DNA from: Calcarisporiella thermophila CBS 279.70
Taxonomy: Eukaryota; Calcarisporiellomycota
Direction: 5' to 3'
Length of the DNA stretch: 64,000 bases
Assembly: GCF_041956535.1 (NCBI RefSeq)
Contig: NW_027192205.1
Span: forward strand, 532,877-596,876
Below the pieces are notes generated by a model, which saw nothing but the letters and a program-made list of their open reading frames with translations, had not been told where the DNA came from and ran no database searches. This document shows positions 12,701 through 21,935 of the stretch, in pieces (the first letter of the stretch is position 1; the number at the start of each line of letters is the position of its first letter). Position numbers and translations under genes: made by a program.

Positions 12701-13457
12701 AAAGGGCATTACAATATAGGATGCGGGTTAGCCTTAGGATACTCAGCCCAGTTGTATTATTCCTAGGGGAGAAACTTACCATGCGATCTGTGTTTAACCA
12801 CTCAAATGCAACACTTCGGCAGTGCAATTTAGTGTTGTAAGCCGGCCGCCAGTCATTGACGAATTCCTTCATTTCCCAGAGGACCAACGCACCAGATTCA
12901 TCTATAGAGACAAGGTGATTGCCGCGTTGACTCCATCGAAGAAATGTGATAGCATTTCGAACATGATATTTTTGGCTCAGCTCAATGGGATAGGTTGACG
13001 AGAAGGAGAGTGATGGTTTAGTCGAGGTGAAATGAAGTGTAGGGACTATGATGTTTATACTGCAAATAAATCGTAGGCTAAGACTTTAGCTACTAGAGTA
13101 ATATGGATACTGGTTTGAAGAACATACCGAGAATATTGAACTGGCTTCGTTCGTTTACGTTTTGAGGGGAGCTTGACAGAGGGAGGAGGTGCAAAAGCAA
13201 TAGCGTTAAAGGGAGACCATGCAACACAACTAAATTCATTGTAAAAAGTTAGCATCTCTCTAAACATCCGGGGAAGATATAATCTGGACTGAGCCGTATT
13301 GATTGCGCACTCCAAAAGTTTACCTGTATTGTTGCTCGTAACAGAGCTGGTTGTAGAAATGATCCATATCATATGGACAAATTATATCACTTGATGCAAA
13401 CTCGGAATGGCTGCGCTTTTCCGCGCCATTGGTTGCCGCTGTGGGGAAAGTGATCAT
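9757..13457 (-). CDS. MED16: Mediator complex subunit 16 (Med16/Sin4)
   Basis: Tail-module subunit of Mediator, which bridges activators and RNA polymerase II. Eleven exons: 13457-13324, 13229-13128, 13059-12780, 12696-12565, 12485-12206, 12141-11983, 11915-11767, 11690-11563, 11501-11419, 11359-10820, 10751-9757. They sum to 993 codons plus stop with every phase consistent. The N-terminal half is a WD40-like propeller (CVAWSPFNAIAF, GNHLVSIDESGALVLWE, GELLVGLSDGNVKIY). The C-terminus carries the Med16 hallmark: RRCTKCHRLAL and then TCICGGLW, a probable Cys4 zinc site, separated by an Ala/Glu-rich insert. I chose the ATG at 13457 because its frame joins exon 2 in phase through a GTAAAC donor; the ATG at 13372 is in another frame and reads through that intron. 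The exact start remains the weakest point. Confidence 0.92.
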
Positions 13458-14220
13458 TACTATCTGCCCTTTAAGATATTTTTTTTTTGCAATTATCGCG
13501 TTGGAATTTTATCAATGTGCTGCGCCATACAATGCGAGTCCAATATTCTAGTATTCCTTTATTCTCTCTTACAGTTTATCCCAGTAACGAACCTCCGAGG
13601 AAAGGCTTATGCAATGTCCTCAGTGATCCGAGGGGAGAATAAACAGCTACCTTGCAATAGCCTTTTCGCTCTAGCTTTTTTCAAATATAGGATTCGCAAC
13701 TTAAACACTGCCGTTCATACCTGCGTCATAAATCTAAGCCACCAAGCCATATATTCTTTTTGCACACTCTGGTTCCTAACCTCTAACTAGTTCTCAATTC
13801 TCAAGACAAATATAGCAAACTGTCGCTTCTCTTATTCATCATCTTTGCCAAAATAAACAAAGCAAGAAGGTTTGTTACCTCTTTGTGCTTTCTTGGTGAT
13901 GACCTCGGTGATGGATCCCGTGCAATTTCATCAAAACTTAAAGTTTTTTTTTTCCCTCTCTTTCTTTTTTCATAAAGGGCGTATAGGAGATTTTTTTAAT
14001 CTGCGTGTCTATACACACTTTGCCTATGTATTCGGGAAGTTTATCCCGGACTATCATCAGGATTAATTGGTCTCAATCTTAATTGATTTATATCCGTTTT
14101 ATACAATTGTGGGTAGCCATAATCTCATCTACATTAATTCCCGTTTCTCAAGATGACATAACATTGGACTGATCAATGGGTATTTCCTATTTGTGTCATC
14201 TTCCCCTCATTTAGCTTCCA
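13458..14220. other. Divergent intergenic region
   Basis: 760-base spacer between the Med16 start (minus) and the orphan gene start (plus), so it probably holds both promoters. A 127-codon open frame on the plus strand (13407-13790) overlaps Med16 exon 1 and has no family features. Confidence 0.45.
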
Positions 14221-16806
14221 ATGCCGTCAACATTGTCGGCTAAATCCTCCGCTCCGCCAGCGCCGACGGTCTCTGCTGGCCAAACCCACATATCAGCTGC
14301 CAATGGTACCAGCGATGCGGATCTGAATTCCCTCCAGAATGGACATCACCCCACAGCAAAGACAAAGTCACGGATTGCAAATCCTCCTGTGCCCGTATCG
14401 ATGGGAGCAGGTGCTCGCAATATGGCCAAACCAAAAACACGGCAGAAGCAAGCAGGATGTGATGCCAATATTCCACTAACGGAATTGCGAGATGCGATGG
14501 AGGGTTCTAAATTAGAGAAGCATTTAGGAAGAGAGGCCCAGGTGGAATTTGATGAATTGACACCCGAGGCTGTGCAGGAGTACATCGCGTCCTTGCTAAG
14601 CGAAGATATGATAGCGCAATGCAATAACGACGATCCCAACACCAACACCGGTGAAAGGGATGGGATAAATAATGAGATAATAGGGAATGGAGTAGGAGTA
14701 GGGGTTGCAGATTTCTCACAGCCATCAAAACTGTTAGACTCTGTGAGCAATTTTTTGAAATTCGTATCACAGCAGCAACAGCAACAGCAACAAGACCAGC
14801 CAGCCGCTACTTTAATCACCAGCTCCGCTGCCGCTACAGCAACTAAGACAGATCTGAAAAATGGAACCGCCACAGATATCAGCACAAGGGACTGGTCTGA
14901 CAATAACACAGAAAGAAATTCAAGTAGATTAGAAGAGGAGCCGGTGCGAGAGGCATTAGCGACAGACAGGAGCAGCAGAGCGACGCAGTCGCCTCCCCCC
15001 ATCAATTGGCCAACGGGCACAGGAGGAACTGCGCCCCTGATTGATCTCTCCATCTTCAACCCCTCCAACGTTTCATTCGCAGCTCCACAGCTCTTCACCT
15101 CCTCTGCTTCCTCCTCCGCCTCTATCTATGGCCCCTCAACATCTAATTCACTCTCCAGCAAGTACGTGCTTCCACTGGATCTCTCGCCGGACTCGATCCT
15201 TATCCTGCCTCCCAAGGACAATGCGCCTATTACTGCGCGAAGACTCGCACGACCGGTAAGTCGGCTATCAAGAGGTAAAAAGAGCGAGGAGGTCTCAACA
15301 GAAGAGGGTGAAAGGCGGGAGGAGAATCGAGAAGGCGGAGAAAAGGAGACTGTAGCCATAGCTCAGGTGCCGATCGTGTCGGCCTCGTCCTTTGCCAGCT
15401 CGGCCGCGAAGGGAGATTTGGAGGATCCTCTGCACACTCTCACCTCGAAATTGAATGCGTTCCATATTGGAGCCTATCACATGCGTGGGGACGCGTTCAA
15501 CGAGGATGAGGATGAGGAGGACGAGGAGGACGAGGAGGATCTAGGCAGCATGGGAGTAGAGGATGTGGACGAGTGTGACTATAACGAATACGCAGAATTT
15601 GCCGTGCTCTCTGACGGAGAAGGGTTCGCCGACGGAGGTGGCGCCAAGAAAAAGAAGCGGAAGGCCGTGTGTGGTGGGCAGACTACCACCGCTGCTGTTA
15701 CCACTTTATCTGTGGGAGCGATGTCGAGTTCAAGCCTTGGGGGTGTCAATGGCTTCAGACACGGTGTGTGTCGCCAGAGTCTTCACACCAAGCAGCGTAA
15801 GGAAAGGCGAGGGGGCTGCCCCACCCTTACAAAGCCGATGCCCCCTCCTTTCCACGCTGCGTCCCCCGTGGCCAAGGTTACCTCCGATTTGGCCAATTGT
15901 GAAATTGCTTCTCGCCCTCCTCAAGGTGAATTTGAATTTGAATGTAAACACATTGTGGACGAAGAGTTCCGCAAGCTAGCTGCTCGTGCAACGAGCAAGA
16001 TGCTCACAACGCCCTCCTCCTCGGGGCCCCCATCACAACCACCACCTCCTCCCCCCCCTCCTCCTCCCACATCCCCGCCCGCCCTTGACTCCGTGACCAA
16101 TGGCCCCTCTACTTCTCCCCACGCCATGCCCACCGCAAAGCCGTCACGTACTCGCAATTTACCGCCTACCAATTCAAAAAACACGAATCCAGCCCTGGTT
16201 TCGGTACCGACAACAAAACGCGCAGGAGGAAGGAAGAAGCTACCCAATAAATCTCATGGGAAGCCATCGCGTGCTGCGGTGTCATCGGCATCCTCGGCGA
16301 GTGGAGAGCAGGCCGAGCAACAGGGAAGACGACGTCAAACGCGGCTCCGAGGGCGTGGGACAGATACCGGAGACGGTGGCGGGGGTAGATGGGTGTGCTG
16401 GTTTTGTGAGTATGACTTGTATTGGGGCGACGGGCATCGCCGCCGAATGATGCGCGAACGAAATCGCCATCGACGCAGCAGTGGAAGGTATCACCAAAAC
16501 AGCAGAGGTCATATCGAGGAGCCCGACGAAGAAGAGGACGATATTGTGGTGGAGGAGGAAGAAGAGGAGGAGATCTATGAAAGTGATCTGCGGGAGGCCT
16601 ACCTTGACGAGGGGGTGACGGACGGCAGGAGAAGCTATGCCGACGACGGATCCAGCTGTGCTCACAAGTGCCACCACCTTGACCATCACTATTCCCACGG
16701 ACACCACTCTGTTCAATCGCTGCATTGCGGTAAGACCGCTGGCGATGGGAGACGAGAGTTTGCTGGAGGTAGAAGAGTTAAGCCCGCAAATGTGTCGGGG
16801 CAGTAA
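14221..16806 (+). CDS. Large disordered protein of unknown function
   Basis: Single open frame of 861 codons. I do not recognise the family. Most of the protein is low-complexity: Ala/Ser/Pro-rich N-terminus, a poly-Gln run (about residues 184-190), acidic runs near 425-440 and 780-792, and a poly-Pro run near 605-620. Three segments look structured. Residues about 85-125 form a helix-like block (LTELRDAMEGSKLEKHL, then EFDELTPEAVQEYIASLL). Residues about 575-590 read CKHIVDEEFRKLAA. Residues about 722-735 read WVCWFCEYDLYWG, a Cys-x2-Cys aromatic element followed by Arg-rich sequence. The last 50 residues are His/Cys-rich (CAHKCHHLDHHYSHGHH). The Cys pairs could bind metal together. Fungal genomes contain uncharacterised proteins with a similar CxFCEY..(F/Y)G element, so this may be a divergent member of such a family. 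A good start codon and coding-like codon use support expression. Confidence 0.75.
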   Translation: MPSTLSAKSSAPPAPTVSAGQTHISAANGTSDADLNSLQNGHHPTAKTKSRIANPPVPVSMGAGARNMAKPKTRQKQAGCDANIPLTELRDAMEGSKLEKHLGREAQVEFDELTPEAVQEYIASLLSEDMIAQCNNDDPNTNTGERDGINNEIIGNGVGVGVADFSQPSKLLDSVSNFLKFVSQQQQQQQQDQPAATLITSSAAATATKTDLKNGTATDISTRDWSDNNTERNSSRLEEEPVREALATDRSSRATQSPPPINWPTGTGGTAPLIDLSIFNPSNVSFAAPQLFTSSASSSASIYGPSTSNSLSSKYVLPLDLSPDSILILPPKDNAPITARRLARPVSRLSRGKKSEEVSTEEGERREENREGGEKETVAIAQVPIVSASSFASSAAKGDLEDPLHTLTSKLNAFHIGAYHMRGDAFNEDEDEEDEEDEEDLGSMGVEDVDECDYNEYAEFAVLSDGEGFADGGGAKKKKRKAVCGGQTTTAAVTTLSVGAMSSSSLGGVNGFRHGVCRQSLHTKQRKERRGGCPTLTKPMPPPFHAASPVAKVTSDLANCEIASRPPQGEFEFECKHIVDEEFRKLAARATSKMLTTPSSSGPPSQPPPPPPPPPPTSPPALDSVTNGPSTSPHAMPTAKPSRTRNLPPTNSKNTNPALVSVPTTKRAGGRKKLPNKSHGKPSRAAVSSASSASGEQAEQQGRRRQTRLRGRGTDTGDGGGGRWVCWFCEYDLYWGDGHRRRMMRERNRHRRSSGRYHQNSRGHIEEPDEEEDDIVVEEEEEEEIYESDLREAYLDEGVTDGRRSYADDGSSCAHKCHHLDHHYSHGHHSVQSLHCGKTAGDGRREFAGGRRVKPANVSGQ
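14773..14799 (+). repeat. CAG/CAA repeat encoding poly-Gln
   Basis: Mixed CAG and CAA codons give seven consecutive Gln in the orphan protein. The codon mixing suggests selection for the amino acid run or old repeat decay. Confidence 0.7.
15502..15540 (+). repeat. GAG/GAT/GAC repeat encoding an acidic run
   Basis: Imperfect trinucleotide repeat encoding alternating Glu/Asp in the orphan protein. Confidence 0.65.
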
Positions 16807-17827
16807 TTCCCTCTTTTCTTTTTTTTTTCGGACTTTTTATGGGTGTATAGAACCGTTTCTTTTTTTTCTGATTCGCTTTTGAACTCTATATATTTTCCCT
16901 ATATATTTCTTATTCTTTTTATGCCCTTATTACCTCCCTTGCTGTAGAGGATATATTGATGCCTCTTTATTTTGAAATCTGAAATTCTTATCTTTTGTTT
17001 TTTTTTTTTTGTAAATAGAACACGGATGGATTGAATCAGAAAGAAACGTGGCGAGCCGCTAGGCATTTGAGAAAGTCCAATCCATAATAAAAACACGAAA
17101 TGAATTATCTACACCGAGGCTGGAAGTAGCTAATTCACGGCCGAGCTGTAGGAGTAACAGACTCTCGACTCCATTGGATGGCCCCATTCTGCCAATCTTT
17201 TGGGGAGACTTGGCAGCAATTAACCCATCCTTATGACTCGACAATAAGTCCCAAATTAGCCCAATCAGAATCTCGGTTGCTGCCATTTAACCTCACACAG
17301 ACATTTCTAGCATCGGCCAACAAAGTGGGCCCGCCTTTTCCAATTCAACCCCAACACTCAAACCCTCTCCGGCCTATACCTCCACCAGAGACTTCCATCG
17401 TGACCTGGATATCTTTAAGGAGTGGCCTCGACTCAGCATCCTCCCGAGATGCAGCTCCTGAAGGGATTAAGACCAACGAAATGGTGCTGGGTCCCCTCTA
17501 TCAAGCTATGCACATGTGGTTGCTTTCCCCTAGAACGGCGCTAAGATGAACGTGCGGCAAAGAAAGGGAAAGAAGGAATATGGACGTGTGAGGGCCTCTA
17601 CCAAACTAGAGGGTGCTCTGCGCCTCTAACATTAGCCAGCTCCGGTGTCGAAACTTTGTTGAGCTCAATCTAGTAGAGGCATGACCTGATTTGCACTCCG
17701 CACTACCCATTTTATTTCTCTAGCGCTACAGCCTGAATTCTGCTTTTTTTATCTCCCTTCTTATTCTATCACGTCTGCCCTCCTTCTTATGTTTTAATGA
17801 GCATAGCCGGCTTCGCTTAGCAAAGGA
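16807..17827. other. Intergenic, with an unexplained GC-richer block
   Basis: The first 230 bases after the orphan stop are AT-rich with T runs. Bases about 17060-17560 are GC-richer and carry open frames on both strands (75 codons minus, 17059-17286; 123 codons plus, 17178-17549), with no recognisable product and no convincing splice continuation. This may be a small undetected gene, a decayed gene or chance. The right end holds the lipase promoter. Confidence 0.4.
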
Positions 17828-18945
17828 ATGCAGTTCCTCATCCCGAGCAGCTTCCATCAACAAGTACGCACCCTTCTCTCCTCGCTCTCTGCCACTGTTT
17901 TGCCAGAGCCGCAACCTCGAGCGGCCTCTGAGGATGCACTGAAGAACATTGATCCGTTGAAGGGTCTGAACTGGCCGGTTATCAGCGAATTCACTGCACC
18001 ACGATTCCCAATAGTCTTATGCCATGGTAAGTACTTCACCCATACCATGCACATCAATATTTAGCTTTTCATTAACTGGCAATGTCTCTTTCAGGGCTCT
18101 ATGGATTCGATAAATTGGGGCCCGATTCCATTCCACTGCTCCAAATTGAATATTGGCAGGGTATCCGCGATGCGCTTGCCAAACTCGGTGCACGCGTTGT
18201 CTTTGCCAGGGTTCCTAGTACGGGCTCCATCCGCGAACGCGCTCTCGCCCTCCGCCGCTTTCTGGAAACTTCCCTGCCAAATCAAGAGATAAACCTTGTA
18301 GGCCATTCGATGGGTGGGCTGGACGCGAGATACTTAATCACACACCTCCCTTCCGATGTATATACCATTCGATCGCTTACTACCATCAGCACGCCACATA
18401 GAGGCTCGTTCTTCATGGATTGGTGCCGGGACAATCTTGGTCTCGGGCGCATTGGGCTAAACGATGAAACAGCCGTCTCATCCCCCCCATTGACTGCCGC
18501 AGAGCCCTCGAGTATGGCAGCAACTCCGGTCCCATCCTCTCCCAGCTTTTTCCCTTTTACTTCTAATCCCCTCTTGATGAGGCTAACACGAGCTCTTGAC
18601 GCTCCGGCTTACGCCAATTTGACCACCGATTTCTGCACACGCATTTTCAATCCAAACACGCCTGACTCGCCCAACATTGCCTACTACTCCTACGGCGCCG
18701 TGACCTCTGCCCCCGCCTCTCCTCTACTAATGCTGCCGCACCGCATTGTGACCGAGAAGGATGGGCCTAACGATGGGCTGGTGAGTGTGAGAAGTGCCCG
18801 GTGGGGAAGATACCTGGGGACGCTGCAGGAATGCGACCACTGGGAGCTCAACAAGAGGAAGCGGCGCAAAGGAGAGAGGGGAAAATGGGATGTCGGGGAG
18901 TTTTATGTAAAAATGGCCACTGTATTGTATTTGGAAGGATTTTGA
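17828..18945 (+). CDS. Alpha/beta-hydrolase lipase
   Basis: Two exons, 17828-18026 and 18095-18945; product 349 aa. The intron splits the oxyanion motif: VLCHG joins LYGFDKLG after splicing, matching the HGL(F/Y)GF start of triacylglycerol lipases. The nucleophile elbow is GHSMGG. DGPNDGLVSV holds the likely catalytic Asp and CDHWEL the His. This resembles the eukaryotic/bacterial lactonizing-type triacylglycerol lipases (PF00561/LipA-like), extended by a Ser/Pro-rich loop near residues 190-215. No clear signal peptide is present, so the enzyme may be intracellular (lipid droplet, ER or mitochondrial); the N-terminus lacks acidic residues and could be a weak targeting sequence. Substrate and location are inferred. 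Confidence 0.88.
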
Positions 18946-19542
18946 GCAAGATATCCCCTCCTTTTTGACGATTCACTTTTTTTTTCAGTCTTGGCGCATC
19001 GACACTGACGCTTTTTATTTTGTCTACTTTATTCGAATTTGTCCTTTGCTTTTTGTTTTCGCTTCTACTGTTTTATTTTTTTTTTTTTGTTTTATTTTCA
19101 TATCTTGCTGCCTAGGCATAATATCTATCAATGTTGTTATATAAAGTTTTGACCGGATTTTTCCGGCTTTCATGTCGAGAGAACGCGTATTCGCAATTCT
19201 TAACATGGCTTTGCCCACGAATGGAAAAGTGTGTTGTCATTAAATAGCTCACATCCCTGTAGACACATTGTAAAAGGCCATTTCCCATAACGTTTTAACA
19301 AAAACTTCAAGGACGTAGAAAATTTGCTTTTCTTAGGGTAGAAGGAGATAGTGATATCCACAAATTAGAAAAGATGAGGTAATACCTAGAACTGACAAAG
19401 GGAACAACAGATCCAATTTAAAATAGAAATAAAAATAAAAAAAAATGAATGGGTGATATAAAAAATAAGATGTTTCACCAGGCGTTAAAAGGAGAAGTAA
19501 ATATAAGACCGAATGCAGTATCGAATCTGGATAATCTAGTCA
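18946..19542. other. Convergent intergenic region
   Basis: Spacer between the 3' ends of the lipase (plus) and PH-domain gene (minus). T-rich and A-rich runs are consistent with 3' untranslated regions. No gene supported. Confidence 0.45.
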
Positions 19543-21369
19543 TCAAACACCCGCAGCCTGTACGGGTAATACTGCGAGATTTGTCCCCTCTCTATTTACA
19601 AGACAAATGTCCTTGCAGCATTCGTGGGTTTGGACCTCCAAACTTGACTCGCTGGCAGTGGTAGAAGATATATCCTCCGCGAAATATTCCTCGGGTTCCT
19701 CCGTCATGATCGTCTGCTCCTTACGATCCACATTTGCCCTCTTAGAGCCATCTTTAGCAATGTTGCGAGACTTCGGGCCTATATTTAAACTATGGAACAT
19801 GGAGGACGAAGTCGGGGCAGAGCGTCTTAGAGATAATAAAAAACTACGAGGCAACCGTTGGTGCGAAAGTGGAGAAGTTGTTTCCGGATCGACAACCGGA
19901 GTGTTTCGAAAATGTCCTAACGAAAATTGACGTCGTGCGACAAGAGGTTCCCTCCCGAAAGTGTCTGAGGAATTGCTTAGGTGAGAAGACGACCGGATTG
20001 AGGGTAGGCTGCCCACCTCCACTTTTTTCTCATCAGATGGATGCGCAATCTTCTCCGGAGAAGTCCCAAGAGAGAAAATTTTTCGTGCCAAGCATCGTGT
20101 CTTTCCAGGACCGCCCCCGTACGAGCCATTTACCGCAAATACAGACGCAGAAGCCAAGTTTGGATGAAGTTGCTCCTGTGTTCTGCGGAAAAATGTCGTC
20201 CAGTGGGTATGATCGGCAGCGTCAAGAGCGCGAAAGGTAAAAGAGGCCTCTACTGGGGCTAGAATGTGAAGTGACCATGTGAGTTGGGCCTGATGGCTGG
20301 AGCCAGAGGGCCCGGCTTTTTGATCCTTTGGAGAAAGTGGCAGTTCGGAATTATATGTGAGAATAAATGGAATCGTGAGGTCTATGGTATCCAGCTGGTC
20401 GAGGTCCTAAAGCCCACCCGAATATGTTGAGTAAAATCAAGCTAGTTTGAATATAAGGATGCTTCTTACATTTTTACTGCGAGACCAGGTCATCCTCTCC
20501 CCACAAACCATTAGCCATCGCGGTTTCCATGCGTTCGCCTCTAGACGAGCATATCTATTTGATCTTGACTGCAGCACTGTTCCATAAGCAAAAAGGGAAT
20601 TTGGTAGCGAAACGCATGGCGTAGGAAGTTGGACGAAATATCGGCGATGCTGAAGTTGAAGAGTTTCCTGAGAGCAAAAAGCATTTTAGTGAACGATCAG
20701 AATAGAAGCCGCATGCTTTTCATTTACATCAGGCCCTAGATCGTAGGACTCTATACTCCTAGAATCATCTAGCCAATGTCCCTATGATATTGTGAACAAT
20801 AAATTTGCATTAGTCTTTCAATCCATGTTACAACCTCTGGTCGTCATACGTACAGCGTTCACCCAAAATAGGCCCCACTCTTTCCTCCAACACATGCACA
20901 CTTCTTCTTCTTCTCCCTCTCCTCCACAATTGATGCATCCCCCACCATCCTTCTCTTCCAAACTGGTTTTCGACACTTTGCTCAACGTTTTTAGCTTGGT
21001 TCGTCGCGCTTTAGTTCCCAAATTTTTCAGTTTCTTCTCACCGTCCCAAGCCTTTGTCATGGGAAGGAGATTCTTGGGAATTTGCCCCGATATTCCGATT
21101 GTTTGACGATAAGTGACCTTCATTGCGGAAAGGCTAGCATCTCGCGCCGATGCGACCGATTCGGTGGGATGGAGCGGAAGGTAGGCAATGTGGTTCCGTG
21201 CTACATAATGAACTTTATATTGCGGTAGATGGCATCGCGACATATCACTCCATGCATCAGGCAGGCGCTCATGCTTATCAGTGGAAATAGGGCTTGCACT
21301 AGAGGCAGGAAGTGAGGCGGTAGAGCGATGAGATAGATGGTTGGTACTAAAAAATTCGCGCGGCATCAT
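19543..21369 (-). CDS. PH-domain protein
   Basis: Four exons: 21369-20854, 20781-20728, 20667-20470, 20406-19543; product 543 aa with all introns in phase 0. Residues about 200-332 look like a pleckstrin-homology domain: a Y/F-rich first strand (RRYFVQL), then WKPRWLMVCGERMTWS (the usual KR-W strand turn), an Asp/Leu strand pair (DLDQLDTIDLT), and a final helix with the invariant Trp (RALDAADHTHWTTFFRR). The N-terminal 190 residues contain a possible Cys-rich patch (GGCINCGG) and several hydrophobic stretches but no known domain. The C-terminal 200 residues are Ser/Arg-rich and likely disordered. PH domains bind phosphoinositides or proteins, so a membrane-linked adaptor role is inferred. I cannot assign an orthologue. 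The region 170-190 is joined through an 18-codon exon, the shortest internal exon of this gene. Confidence 0.82.
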
Positions 21370-21935
21370 TCTGTGCAGTTGTTATGACTGTTGTAGCTTG
21401 ATGGTTTACAAATGCCAGTGCGTTGGATTTCCAAAAATAAAGTTAAGCAATATGACTACAAGAAATTTCACAATAATATAAATAGGTCGAAATAACACAT
21501 ATCAAAACATGAGGGGAGCAAACGTAACGAGTGACAGCGCGAAAGAATGAAAATGATGCAGCGAGTGCAGAACGCTGTGTAGGCGAAAAGGAGGGAAAAG
21601 ACCTGCGTTCCTAAAAAAATGAATTAAATAACGAGGAGAACAAGATAGGAAGCCTCATTTGAATAACCGGTTCTGTGTTTTCATTTACCCCAATTGGGAA
21701 TAGCAGTCCTGGATCTGTTCACCCATGAGGAAAGCATGAGCTTCGATTTGCTTTGATCTATTTGAACTGGAACTCAAAAAAATGCGTTGGGTGTCATCAA
21801 ATTTATAATATTCGCTTTTGACGATAAAATACAAGAAAGAAGGAGAAAACGAATTATAATGCAGTGAAAGGGGAAGACAATAACCAAAAGTTCGTAAATT
21901 AGCACTTCAAATAGGACCTTATGTGGAGCCTTGTC
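21370..21935. other. Intergenic
   Basis: AT-rich spacer between the PH-domain gene start and the ARMC8 stop (both minus strand). Nothing else seen. Confidence 0.5.

Noticed and set aside
13407-13790. 127-codon plus-strand open frame
   Set aside because: Overlaps Med16 exon 1 on the other strand, has no family features and no splice partner.
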